Origin: Butyrivibrio sp.
GTDB taxonomy: Bacteria; Bacillota; Clostridia; Lachnospirales; Lachnospiraceae
NCBI GenBank assembly: GCA_024690485.1
Contig: JAILPB010000046.1
Coordinates: 1-41,891 of the forward strand
Direction: 5' to 3'
Length of the DNA: 41,891 nt
Shown: in pieces, positions 1 through 8,600 of the stretch
Numbering within the stretch: the first letter of the stretch is position 1
Layout of the letters: each line of letters opens with the position of its first letter
Notes under the pieces: model-generated
Told to the model about the DNA's origin: nothing
Databases searched by the model: none
The model's input: the letters and a program-made list of their open reading frames with translations, nothing else
Position numbers and translations under genes: made by a program

Positions 1-13
1 CGCCTTCGCTCCG

Positions 14-56
14 ATACAAAAAAGATGCACATCAAATGATGTGCATCTTTTCTGTA
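14..56 (-). terminator. Rho-independent terminator of the tRNA-Gly pair
   Basis: A 15-bp perfect stem (20-34 with 37-51) closes a 2-nt loop. Read on the minus strand it is followed by a T run, just downstream of the last tRNA. Flanking GATAC/GTATC bases extend the pairing. It fits as the end of the tRNA transcript. Confidence 0.85.
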
Positions 57-60
57 TCAA

Positions 61-133
61 AGCGATAGACGGGGCTCGAACCCGCGGTCTCCACCTTGGC
101 AAGGTGGCGCTTTACCAACTAAGCTACTATCGC
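61..133 (-). tRNA. tRNA-Gly (GCC), copy 2
   Basis: A 73-nt cloverleaf on the minus strand. The 7-bp acceptor stem GCGATAG/CTATCGC encloses a D arm, an anticodon stem CCACC/GGTGG with loop TTGCCAA (anticodon GCC, glycine) and a T arm with TTCGAGC. The discriminator base is U. CCA is not encoded. It is the promoter-distal copy of a tandem pair and is followed directly by the terminator at 20-51. The sequence is identical to the first copy over the whole tRNA. Confidence 0.97.
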
Positions 134-182
134 GTATATGTAAACGAACAAGAATACGTCAGCTGGTATATTCTGTTCGCAG

Positions 183-255
183 AGCGATAGACGGGGCTCG
201 AACCCGCGGTCTCCACCTTGGCAAGGTGGCGCTTTACCAACTAAGCTACTATCGC
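183..255 (-). tRNA. tRNA-Gly (GCC), copy 1
   Basis: Identical 73-nt tRNA-Gly with anticodon GCC, promoter-proximal in the pair. The 49-nt spacer to the second copy (134-182) can fold on the minus strand: GAACA-GAATA pairs with TATTC-T-TGTTC, probably a processing hairpin between the two tRNAs. Confidence 0.97.
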
Positions 256-290
256 ATATATGTCAAGCCGCTCACGCGACGACAACTTGT

Positions 291-319
291 ATAATACATT
301 ACTGATCTACCCTTGTCAA
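291..319 (-). promoter_or_regulatory. Promoter of the tRNA-Gly operon
   Basis: On the minus strand a perfect -35 TTGACA (314-319) is separated by exactly 17 nt from TATTAT (291-296). Predicted transcription starts near 284, about 29 nt before the first tRNA. This is the closest match to the vegetative consensus in the window, as expected for a stable-RNA operon. Confidence 0.88.
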
Positions 320-366
320 TAATTTTTTTATCTTTATTTTCAAGATTTTTTCGAGTGTAAAATACA

Positions 367-409
367 AGTAAAAACCCCGGAAATCAGCCCAAATTTCTGA
401 TCCCGGGGT
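367..409 (-). terminator. Terminator of the small exported-peptide gene
   Basis: Minus-strand stem ACCCCGG (374-380) with CCGGGGT (403-409), extended by ATCAG/CTGAT after a small internal bulge, then TTTTTACTT. A second small hairpin, GTTACC (412-417) with GGTAAC (425-430), precedes it in the transcript. Confidence 0.8.
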
Positions 410-493
410 GTGTTACCCACGATTGGTAACTAATCTATATTATATTCCCTCTATCTAACAGAATAACTGCCTTTTGTTTCCCCTATAAGTTCT

Positions 494-700
494 CTATATA
501 TTAAGGATGTGGGGCGTAAGATTTCCCAAGTCTGTTTCCCCTAATGATTCATTAGTATTAGTTCCCTCGCTAGTTGTTCCCTCTTTTTCTGATGAAAGAT
601 AATGTTCTGCGGTATTTGGTATGATGCAGGCAGAAGCACAAACTGTTAGAATAGTGGCAGACGTAAACCCATAAATGAATAGTGCAAAACTTTTTTTCAT
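494..700 (-). CDS. Small exported peptide of unknown function (68 aa)
   Basis: A 68-residue protein of no family I recognise. It starts MKKS, has a hydrophobic stretch over residues 5-25 ending in a Cys-Ala-Ser-Ala-Cys segment, then a short polar tail rich in Thr, Glu, Asn and Gly. This looks like a signal peptide or membrane anchor. The cysteine context (ASAC) is a poor lipobox, so lipidation is doubtful. The gene is well supported despite its size: TTTAGGAGGG lies 6 nt before the ATG, an extended -10 promoter lies upstream and a terminator lies 85 nt after the stop. It stands alone between the tRNAs and the divergent radical SAM gene. A mature tail of about 40 residues could be a secreted or surface peptide. 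The sense strand also holds an unusual set of GGGAA motifs (see findings), so the transcript may act as RNA as well. Confidence 0.75.
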   Translation of the reverse strand: MKKSFALFIYGFTSATILTVCASACIIPNTAEHYLSSEKEGTTSEGTNTNESLGETDLGNLTPHILNI

Positions 701-739
701 GTTTCCCTCCTAAAAGTGAAATTATTTCTCACAAGAATG

Positions 740-767
740 ATTATAGCACTATGCAATCAAATGTAAA
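740..767 (-). promoter_or_regulatory. Extended -10 promoter of the small peptide gene
   Basis: On the minus strand TTTACA (762-767), a 16-nt spacer, and TGC-TATAAT with a perfect -10 hexamer (740-745) and the TGn extension. The start would be near 733, giving a 5' leader of about 33 nt with the strong AGGAGG site. Confidence 0.75.
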
Positions 768-869
768 TAGCTAAATTACAAAAATAATACAAAATATGAT
801 AGAAATATGAGAGCAAATCGAAAAAGCCGCATAAATACGGAGTTTTTGAGTTGCGATTGGAGACAAAAA

Positions 870-1775
870 ATGCCCCAAAGATTATCAACTTTTCTTAAAA
901 ATACGTATGGTGAAAAGGTTTACAGACTGTCTTTGACCTCAGGCTGCTCATGTCCGAACCGTGATGGAAGTATAAAAGGACCTGACGGAACCGTGATCAG
1001 CGGAGGCTGTACCTTTTGTTCTGAAGGAGGCTCAGGAGAATTTGCAGCGGGGATTGCCCCTGTTTCAGAGCAGATTGAAGAAGCAAAGGCACTTATTAGC
1101 AAAAAGACTGACGCAAAGCAGTTCATCGCCTATTTTCAGTCCTATACCAATACCTACGGGGATGTGAATAGATTAAGAGAGATGTATACGGAAGCCATTT
1201 CCAGAGATGATATCGTTGCTTTATCAATAGGAACAAGGCCTGATTGCCTTGGAGACGATGTGATTGAGATGCTGACTGACCTTAGAAAGATAAAGCCTGT
1301 TTGGATAGAGCTTGGACTTCAGACAATAAATGAAAAGACAGCTGAAGCGTTTAACCGCGGTTATAACCTCAGCGTTTTTGATGAGGCTTATAAGAAACTA
1401 AAGGCTATAGATGTAAGCGTCATAGTTCATGTGATTTTCGGACTTCCCGGTGAAAGTACTGAGGATATGCTTGGAACCATAGAGTATCTTGCGGATTTAA
1501 ATCCTGCTCTTGATGGTATAAAGATTCAAAATCTTCAGATTCTTAAAAACACCCAGATGTATAGGGAATATCTTGAGAGTCCCTTCCACATCTTTGGACT
1601 TGAGGAATATACAGAGCTTGTGAAAAAGGCCCTTATGATCCTTCCGAAGGATACAGTTATCCACAGAATGACAGGAGATGGTCCAAGGAAACAGCTGGTT
1701 GCACCATTATGGAGCCTTGATAAAAAGAGAGTTCTAAATTACATGAATAAAGAACTCTCCGGACTTCTTGAATGA
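870..1775 (+). CDS. TIGR01212/YhcC-family radical SAM protein
   Basis: Radical SAM enzyme of the YhcC family (301 aa from the chosen start, about the length of E. coli YhcC). The family signature is clear: SCPNRDG followed by GGCTFC, so the cluster ligands are probably Cys28, Cys47 and Cys50. Later conserved segments AYFQSYT, GTRPDC, ELGLQT and IFGLPGE match the family order. The reaction is not established for the family. I chose ATG 870 because GGAG sits 7 nt before it and because its 14 residues before GEKVY match the E. coli length. An in-frame ATG at 807 would add 21 residues but has no ribosome site and lies only 6 nt after a TATGAT -10-like hexamer (795-800), where transcription may begin. 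It converges with the TrmH gene. Confidence 0.9.
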   Translation: MPQRLSTFLKNTYGEKVYRLSLTSGCSCPNRDGSIKGPDGTVISGGCTFCSEGGSGEFAAGIAPVSEQIEEAKALISKKTDAKQFIAYFQSYTNTYGDVNRLREMYTEAISRDDIVALSIGTRPDCLGDDVIEMLTDLRKIKPVWIELGLQTINEKTAEAFNRGYNLSVFDEAYKKLKAIDVSVIVHVIFGLPGESTEDMLGTIEYLADLNPALDGIKIQNLQILKNTQMYREYLESPFHIFGLEEYTELVKKALMILPKDTVIHRMTGDGPRKQLVAPLWSLDKKRVLNYMNKELSGLLE

Positions 1776-1803
1776 TTTTGTGATTAAGGTGCGATTATCT
1801 TAT

Positions 1804-2622
1804 TTATTTGGATATGGCGAAGAATGCTACAGCGCTTGCTGCAGCTACGTTTAGCGAATCAACTCCATGGGACATGGGGATAAGTACCGTATAATCGCAG
1901 GCATTTATAGTGCTATCAAGGAGTCCATCTCCTTCTGCGCCAAGGAAAATCGCAAGCTTATCACGGGATACAATATCCTTGTCATCTATTCGTCTGCTAT
2001 CATCTCTAAGAGCCATAGCAATGGTGGTGTATCCTGCTTCTTTTAATGATGTAACATAATCATCATCTGGAAGGAATGTCCATGGAATCTGAAAGATCGT
2101 ACCCATGCTGACTCTTATTGCACGCCTGTATAGCGGATCTGTGCAGCCCTTTGTAAAAAGTATCGTATCAATTGACAAAGCAGCAGCGCTTCTTACTATA
2201 GCGCCTACATTTGTGGGATTTGTGACATTTTCCAAAACGGCGATTCTGGAAGCTCCCCGGCATATGTCTGAAACAGACGGTAAAACCTGTCTTTTCATGG
2301 CGCACAGTACGCCCCTTGTAAGATGAAAGCCTGTTATATTAGAAAGTACGATATCCTCAGCGGCATATATTTTTGCCAAAGGATACTCTCTGGCAGCTCT
2401 TTCCAGTAATGGAGCAGCCTCTTTATCAATCTGATCCTTTTCTATAAGGAAAGATATGGGCTCATATCCTGCATTTAAAGCCCTCTCTATAACCTTGGGG
2501 GATTCAGCGATAAAAATCCCGGGCTCCGGTTCATTTATGTGATAGAGCTGGTTCTCTTTTTGTTCACTATATATAGAAAGCTCAGGTGAATTTAAATCTG
2601 TGATTTCATTTATTGGTAGCAT
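1804..2622 (-). CDS. TrmH/SpoU-family RNA 2'-O-methyltransferase
   Basis: SPOUT-fold RNA methyltransferase, 272 aa. An N-terminal substrate-binding region (about 1-115) precedes the catalytic SpoU domain with its three motifs: NVGAIVRSA (138-146), LGAEGDGL (227-234) and IPMSHGVDSLNVAAA (248-262). These form the knotted SAM site and the catalytic Asn/Arg. The family methylates ribose 2'-O of rRNA or tRNA. The exact target cannot be read here. Start 2622 was chosen over 2700 because AGAGG lies 8 nt upstream and because the promoter for this strand (-10 at 2656-2661) lies inside the longer version. It is divergent from the PAP2 gene with overlapping promoters. Confidence 0.92.
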   Translation of the reverse strand: MLPINEITDLNSPELSIYSEQKENQLYHINEPEPGIFIAESPKVIERALNAGYEPISFLIEKDQIDKEAAPLLERAAREYPLAKIYAAEDIVLSNITGFHLTRGVLCAMKRQVLPSVSDICRGASRIAVLENVTNPTNVGAIVRSAAALSIDTILFTKGCTDPLYRRAIRVSMGTIFQIPWTFLPDDDYVTSLKEAGYTTIAMALRDDSRRIDDKDIVSRDKLAIFLGAEGDGLLDSTINACDYTVLIPMSHGVDSLNVAAASAVAFFAISK

Positions 2623-2655
2623 GTATTTAACCTCTAATGTGCAATAATTACATAC

Positions 2656-2673
2656 AGTATAACATGGTATAAT
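2656..2673. promoter_or_regulatory. Back-to-back extended -10 promoters (trmH / PAP2)
   Basis: Minus strand: TGT-TATACT (hexamer 2656-2661). Plus strand: TGG-TATAAT (hexamer 2668-2673). The TG elements of both come from one shared CATG palindrome at 2663-2666. No good -35 is visible on either side, which fits extended -10 promoters. The plus start would be near 2680 and the minus start near 2649. Confidence 0.6.
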
Positions 2674-2724
2674 AGAGGCATCGTCATCGAAAGCTGACAA
2701 CTATCTTTAATATAAGGAATATAT

Positions 2725-3651
2725 ATGGGAAATACTTTTTATTTTTCTTTTGAACCAAAGCTTATGATATGGCTTCAAAGCGTCCTTGGTAAAAATGGTT
2801 CCAAGGCAGTAGGCTTTTTCTCTGAATTTGGAGAAGCAGAATTTATTATTTTTATACTTCTTATTCTATACTGGTGTGTTGATAAGGAGTTTGGTATATA
2901 TGTAGGAACCAACGTGCTTATGGGACTTGTGTATGGCCCCCTTATCAAGAATATTGTTCTTAGGCGAAGACCATACTTTGATAATGAGATGATAAAGTGT
3001 TTTCGTCCTGTAGAAGCAGATGCGGATATATACAGCATTGCAGCTCAGGGTTTTTCTTTCCCGAGTATGCATTCAACAGTTGCAGTTACATTTTTTGGAT
3101 CCCTTGCCAGATATGCCGGGAAAAGAATACTCACGGTCATAGCATTTGTAATACCGTTTTTAGTGGGGCTCTCCCGAGTAGTAGTTGGAGTTCACTATCC
3201 TACAGATGTGTTTGTTGGATGGGGAATGGGTATCGTCATAGTGTTTTTAATGCCTTATATATATGAAAAGGCAGGGAAAGACAGAAGATGGGTTGTAAAC
3301 CTTGTGGTGTTCCTGATTGCCTGTGTTGGAATCTTTTATTGCAGGACAGAGGATTATTTCACTACACTGGGACTTATGGCAGGATTTTTCATTGCAGAGG
3401 AGTTTGAAAAAAGATATGTAAACTTCAAGATTACCAGAAATCCCATAAGGGCAGCATTGAGACTAATTGGAGGTCTGATAATTTTCTTTTCATTAAATAC
3501 TATCCTGAAAATGCCTTTTTCCAAGGAGTTTCTGGAGTCATCGCAGATAGCAGCATTTCTTTTAAGAGCCTTAAGATATGCCGTGGTTATATTTGTGGTT
3601 ACGGGCATTTATCCCATGATATTTGGGAGATTTTTTAAGCCTCAAAAGTGA
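2725..3651 (+). CDS. PAP2-superfamily membrane phosphatase
   Basis: Membrane phosphatase of the type 2 phosphatidic acid phosphatase superfamily, 308 aa. All three catalytic motifs are present: K75-x6-R82-P83 (KNIVLRRRP), P113-S-M-H116 and S150-R151-x5-H157-x3-D161 (SRVVVGVHYPTD). His157 is the expected phospho-acceptor and His116 the acid. Several hydrophobic segments (about 38-52, 60-73, 137-156, 163-178 and four more to the C-terminus) place it in the cytoplasmic membrane with the active site outside. Likely substrates are lipid phosphates such as undecaprenyl pyrophosphate or phosphatidylglycerol phosphate. The exact one is not readable. AAGGAA lies 5-6 nt before the ATG. It is followed after 50 nt by a co-directional membrane protein gene. 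Confidence 0.92.
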   Translation: MGNTFYFSFEPKLMIWLQSVLGKNGSKAVGFFSEFGEAEFIIFILLILYWCVDKEFGIYVGTNVLMGLVYGPLIKNIVLRRRPYFDNEMIKCFRPVEADADIYSIAAQGFSFPSMHSTVAVTFFGSLARYAGKRILTVIAFVIPFLVGLSRVVVGVHYPTDVFVGWGMGIVIVFLMPYIYEKAGKDRRWVVNLVVFLIACVGIFYCRTEDYFTTLGLMAGFFIAEEFEKRYVNFKITRNPIRAALRLIGGLIIFFSLNTILKMPFSKEFLESSQIAAFLLRALRYAVVIFVVTGIYPMIFGRFFKPQK

Positions 3652-3701
3652 AGAAGAGATATTGTTAAATAGCAGAAAGTAACCGGAAAGAGGAAAATGT
3701 C

Positions 3702-5219
3702 ATGGGGGAAAAAATAGGATTATTTCTTGAAAGACTATTGCTTGTGCTTTATCACGTTATGATATTTGGAATACTGGGGCTACTTATGTTTGCCGGTAAA
3801 ATAGGCTATTCCGAATATCATAAAAGAAGCTTCATTTTTCCAAATCCAATTCTTGGACTAATTGGTATAGCAGCATTTTGCCTTTTGCTGTTTTTGTTTT
3901 ATAAGCTTAGAAATATAAAGTTAAATTTCTTAGTTATTTCACTGATACTGTTCGTTATATCTACAGTTACGATGCTTCTTTCTATGTATGGAGTTGGCTG
4001 GGATGCAGGAACGGTGGTTGATGACGCCTACAATGTGGCAATCGGCAACGAGATTTCGGGGGATTATTATTCCACATATCCCAATAACATGCTGACTTTT
4101 GTTATATATGCCAATATATTTAAGGCAGCAGTTCGTTTTGGAATCACAGATAAATCTGCAGTATGCGCTATAGCAGTGGTATTTAATTGCATATTGTTTT
4201 ATCTGATAGGGCTCATGCTTTATAGCATCCTGAAAAAAAGCATACGCGAAAAATGGCTTGTTGCATTCGGAGTATTCTTATACTTTGTTTTTGTTCAGAT
4301 GTCTCCCTGGACGTTCGTGCTTTATTCTGATAGTACCGGAATACTATTTCCTGTTCTTGTATTATGGCTTTACCTTGTTATTGATACAAATAATGCTGTA
4401 ATAACCGGGTTGAAGGCGGTTTTGATCCTTTTTACTTCTATTTGCGGGTATTATGTAAAGGCAACAACTATTTTTGTTTTCATGGGTATCGTGGTAGTTG
4501 AATTTATAAATATGCTAAGGAGCAGAAAAAAACTTAATTCTATAGTATTCATTCTGATTGCGGTCCTGTTGTTTATCCCTGGTTACAAAATCTGCGATAA
4601 GGCGAAGGTTGTTACATTTGAAAAGACATCAGCTACGCAGTATAACAGCGAACTTACACTGACATTTTGGCACTGGTTAATGATTGGCTTAAATAAGGAT
4701 AGCGACGGAACTTTTAATTTTGACGATGCTGAGCTATCTGCCTGGATTTCAAGTAGTGATGAGCGGGTATCAAGAAACAAATCCGAAATTAAAAGCAGGA
4801 TAAGTGAGCTTGGAGTAAAGGGATTATCTGAACTCTATGTTCATAAATTACTGATAAATTATAATGACGGAACATTTGAAAACGGAGTTGAAGGAGCAGA
4901 TTCCATAAGTGAAGAATACTTTGAGGACAATGTTTTTAATGGCATTTCCAGATATTTCCTAAGACCTGATAAGCCCGGATTTATAATATATATGGATATA
5001 GCCCAGGTAATATGGCTTGGAATATTGTTTTTCGCTTTTTGGATCAATAGCAAAGATAAGAGCGGAAAGATTCTAATGATAAGCCTTATGGGAATAACAC
5101 TTTTCACAATGATCTTCGAAGCTCAGCAAAGATATTTATTTTTGTATACTCCAATCTATGTTCTTGCGGCCTGTATAGGAATCAGCAATATATTGGGACT
5201 TAGCAGACATAAACAATAG
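3702..5219 (+). CDS. Polytopic membrane protein, GT-C glycosyltransferase-like
   Basis: A 505-residue protein with about a dozen hydrophobic segments. After the third segment a loop contains GWDAGTVVDDAYN and then YYSTYPNNMLTF, an acidic first external loop followed by a YPNN motif. This is the usual look of GT-C fold, PMT/ArnT-type glycosyltransferases that use a polyprenyl-phosphate sugar. A soluble region of roughly 110 residues (about 305-415) lies before the last three segments. Function is inferred from layout only. Neither donor nor acceptor can be named. AGAGG is 8 nt upstream of the ATG. It probably shares a transcript with the PAP2 gene. The two together suggest handling of lipid-linked envelope intermediates. 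No terminator is seen before the ileS promoter. Confidence 0.7.
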   Translation: MGEKIGLFLERLLLVLYHVMIFGILGLLMFAGKIGYSEYHKRSFIFPNPILGLIGIAAFCLLLFLFYKLRNIKLNFLVISLILFVISTVTMLLSMYGVGWDAGTVVDDAYNVAIGNEISGDYYSTYPNNMLTFVIYANIFKAAVRFGITDKSAVCAIAVVFNCILFYLIGLMLYSILKKSIREKWLVAFGVFLYFVFVQMSPWTFVLYSDSTGILFPVLVLWLYLVIDTNNAVITGLKAVLILFTSICGYYVKATTIFVFMGIVVVEFINMLRSRKKLNSIVFILIAVLLFIPGYKICDKAKVVTFEKTSATQYNSELTLTFWHWLMIGLNKDSDGTFNFDDAELSAWISSSDERVSRNKSEIKSRISELGVKGLSELYVHKLLINYNDGTFENGVEGADSISEEYFEDNVFNGISRYFLRPDKPGFIIYMDIAQVIWLGILFFAFWINSKDKSGKILMISLMGITLFTMIFEAQQRYLFLYTPIYVLAACIGISNILGLSRHKQ

Positions 5220-5232
5220 TTGGGTATTACTA

Positions 5233-5261
5233 TTGACTTTTTTTCGTCCTGTGAATAAAAT
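5233..5261 (+). promoter_or_regulatory. ileS: Promoter of the ileS T-box transcript
   Basis: TTGACT (5233-5238), 17-nt spacer, TAAAAT (5256-5261). The start near 5268 falls just before the T-box stem I, giving a leader of about 400 nt. Confidence 0.82.
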
Positions 5262-5284
5262 AAATCATAATTGCATAACAAAAG

Positions 5285-5529
5285 CTATGACGAAGACAGT
5301 ATGTATTTTTGAAAAGCTGCAGAGAGCCTGCGGTTGGTGAAAGCAGGTGCGAGTACGAGATACAGAAAATCACTTCCGAGCTGCTTAATCGAACAGTTTT
5401 CTTTTAGTAGATTATGACGGAGTCTCCCCGTTATGGAGAAACATATAAAACCGTAAATTCGGGGAGTATGCGTAAATAGGTGGTACAGCGAGTTTTAACC
5501 CTCGTCCTTTTACAGGACGGGGGTTTTTT
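5285..5529 (+). promoter_or_regulatory. T-box leader, isoleucine-specific
   Basis: tRNA-sensing T-box riboswitch upstream of ileS. Stem I spans about 5289-5400, with the typical AAAGCAGG element and a specifier ATC at 5369-5371 (isoleucine codon, followed by A). The T-box itself is AGGTGGTACAGCG (5478-5490). The antiterminator folds as AGG/CCT and GCGAG/CTCGT around a 7-nt bulge TGGTACA, whose TGGT matches tRNA 3' ACCA. The canonical bulge ends ACC, here ACA, a small deviation. Uncharged tRNA-Ile would stabilise this form over the terminator at 5499-5529. Specifier and downstream gene agree. Confidence 0.92.
5499..5529 (+). terminator. T-box regulated terminator
   Basis: Stem CCCTCGTCCT with AGGACGGGGG (one T-G wobble), loop TTTAC, then six T (5524-5529). 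Its left arm overlaps the antiterminator, as expected for a T-box. Its T run is also the start of the 18-bp palindrome at 5526-5565. Confidence 0.9.
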
Positions 5530-5652
5530 AATATCATAGGAAATTGCTTTCCTATGATATTAAAACGCTACGCGAAGATGCGCAGCTCGCGGAAAGGAAG
5601 TTAATTGCTTCGCAATACCGCTCGCGCGCAAAGATTTTGCAAGCAAAATCCT
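5526..5652. repeat. Hairpin-rich block between T-box terminator and ileS
   Basis: About 125 bp of stacked palindromes. Hairpin 1 is an 18-bp perfect stem (5526-5543 with 5548-5565, loop TTGC). Hairpin 2 is ATTGC-TTC-GCAAT (5604-5616), nested in GC-rich arms near 5579-5592 and 5618-5629. Hairpin 3 is GATTTTGC-AA-GCAAAATC (5633-5650). Local base composition (runs of CGCG) is unlike the AT-rich flanks. It resembles an inserted dispersed palindromic repeat. No second copy exists in this window. Confidence 0.7.
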
Positions 5653-5676
5653 ATTTTGTTTTGAAAGGAGTTTCAA

Positions 5677-8600
5677 ATGTATAAGAAGGTTGACACAAAT
5701 ATGAATTTTGTCGCCCGCGAAAAAGAAGTCGAGCAGTTCTGGAAAGACCAGGACATCTTCCAGAAGAGCGTAGACACCCGTAGTCAGGGCGAGATGTATA
5801 TGTTCTATGATGGCCCTCCGACTGCAAACGGTAAGCCTCATATCGGACACGTACTTACACGTGCGATCAAGGATATGATCCCCAGATACCGCACAATGAA
5901 GGGCTATACTGTTCCTCGTAAGGCTGGTTGGGATACTCACGGCCTTCCTGTAGAGCTTGAAGTTGAGAAGCTTCTTGGCCTTGATGGAAAAGAGCAGATT
6001 GAAGAATATGGTATGGAGCCTTTCATCAAGAAGTGTAAGGAATCCGTATGGAAATATAAGGGAATGTGGGAAGATTTCTCCGGCACAGTAGGTTTCTGGG
6101 CTGATATGGATCATCCTTACATCACCTATGATGACAACTTCATTGAGTCTGAGTGGTGGGCTCTTAATGAAATTTGGAAGAAAGGTCTTCTTTACAAGGG
6201 CTTCAAGGTAGTTCCTTACTGCCCTCGTTGTGGCACACCTCTTTCATCACACGAGGTTGCTCAGGGATATAAGACATTAAAAGAGCGTTCAGCAGTTGTT
6301 CGCTTCAAGGTTGCTTCAGAAGATGCATACTTCCTTGCATGGACAACAACTCCCTGGACACTCCCTTCAAACATCGGTCTTTGCGTAAACCCTGATGAGA
6401 AGTACATCAAGGTTAAGGCTGCTGATGGATATACATATTATCTTGCAGAAGCTCTTGCTGATAACGTACTTGGCGCTCTTGCTAAGGAAGAAGGTGAGAA
6501 GGCATACGAGGTTCTTGAGACTTATGTTGGTACAGACCTTGAGTACAAGGAATACGAGCCTCTTTATCAGTGCGCTAAGGATGAAGCTGACAAGCAGCAC
6601 AAGAAGGCATTCTTCATCTACTGTGATACATATGTAACTATGACAGACGGTACCGGTATCGTTCACATTGCTCCTGCATTCGGTGAAGACGATGCTCGTG
6701 TTGGTAGAAAATATGATGCTCCTCTAGTACAGATGGTTGACGGCGAAGGTAAACTTAAGCCCGAGACTCCTTTTGTAGGCATGAGATGTAAGCCTACACA
6801 GAAGGAAATGGATGAAGGTGCAATCAGTGCTGATCCAGAGGTACTTAAGGACCTTGATAAGAGAGGACTTCTCTTCTCAGCACCTAAGATGGAGCATGAT
6901 TATCCTCACTGCTGGAGATGTGGTACACCACTTCTTTACTATGCACGTTCATCATGGTTCATCAAGGTTACAGAAGTTAAGGATGACCTTATCCGCAACA
7001 ATGCTGAGATCAACTGGATCCCTGAGTCAATCGGTAAGGGTCGTTTTGGTGACTGGCTTGAGAATATCCAGGATTGGGGTATCTCCCGTGACAGATATTG
7101 GGGAACACCTCTTAACATCTGGGAGTGCGATGACTGTGGTCACCAGCTTTCAGTAGGATCAAGAAAAGAGCTTGCTGAGCTTTCAGGAGATCCTTCAGCT
7201 GAGACAGTTGAGCTTCACAGACCTTATATTGATAAATTCGAGATCACATGTCCTAAGTGCGGTAAGAAGATGCACAGAGTTAAGGAAGTTATTGACTGCT
7301 GGTTCGATTCAGGTGCTATGCCTTTCGCTCAGCTTCACTATCCTTTTGAAAACAAGGAACTCTTCGAGAAGCAGTTCCCTGCTCAGTTCATCTCAGAGGC
7401 TGTAGACCAGACAAGAGGCTGGTTCTACTCACTCCACGCTGAGGCAACACTTCTCTTCAACAAGCCTGCATTTAAGAATGTTATCGTTCTTGGTCTTGTA
7501 CAGGACGAGAACGGACAGAAGATGAGTAAGTCAAAGGGCAATGCGGTTGATCCTTTCGAGTCACTTGAGCAGTACGGTGCAGATGCAATCAGATGGTATT
7601 TCTACACTAACTCAGCTCCTTGGCTTCCTTCCAGATTTGCGGGTAAGACTGTTCAGGAAGGACAGAGAAAGTTCCTCGGAACACTTTGGAACACCTACGC
7701 ATTCTTCGTATTATATGCAAACATCGACGGATTCGATGCTGCGAATTATAAGCTTGAAAAAGATAAGCTCACTGTAATGGATAAGTGGATTCTTTCTAAA
7801 ATGAACACCATGATCGGTGAGGTTGATAAGAACCTTGAGAATTACAGAATTCCTGAAGCAGGAAAGGCTCTTGATAAGTTTGTAGACGATCTTTCTAACT
7901 GGTATGTAAGAAGATGTCGTGAGCGTTTCTGGGCAAAGGGAATGGAGCAGGATAAGATCTCTGCATACATGACACTTTACACAGCGCTTGTAAATGTATG
8001 TAAGGCAGCAGCTCCTATGGTTCCCTTCATGACAGAGGCTATTTACCAGAACCTTGTTCGCACAAGCGATCCTACAGCTCCTGAGTCAATTCACCTTTGT
8101 GACTTCCCTGTAGTAGATGAGGAGTTCATAGACAAGGATCTTGAGGAGAACATGGAGGAAGTTCTTGATATCGTTGTTCTTGGACGTGCATGCAGAAATG
8201 CAGCAGCAATCAAGAACCGTCAGCCTATCGGACAGATGTATGTTAAGGCTGAGAAGTCAGTTTCAGACTTCTATCAGGAGATCATCGAGGATGAGCTCAA
8301 TGCTAAGAAGGTTACATTCACAGATGATGTAAGAGACTTCACAACATACACATTTAAACCTCAGCTTAAGACTGTAGGACCTAAGTACGGTAAAGTACTC
8401 GGCGGAATTAAAGAATACTTAGGTTCACTTGATGGAAATAATGCAATGGACGAGCTTAAGGCAAACGGTGCTCTTAAGTTTGAAGTAAATGGAACAGCAG
8501 TAGAGCTTACAGAAGAAGACCTCCTTATCGATATGGCTCAGAAGGAAGGCTTTGAGAGCAATGAGGATCACGGAATCACAGTTGTTCTTGATACTAACCT

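Noticed and set aside
5560-6114. 184-codon open frame on the minus strand over the ileS start
   Set aside because: It lies opposite the hairpin block and the ileS N-terminus, has no ribosome site, and its protein looks like the reverse image of a coding region. ileS is certain on the other strand.
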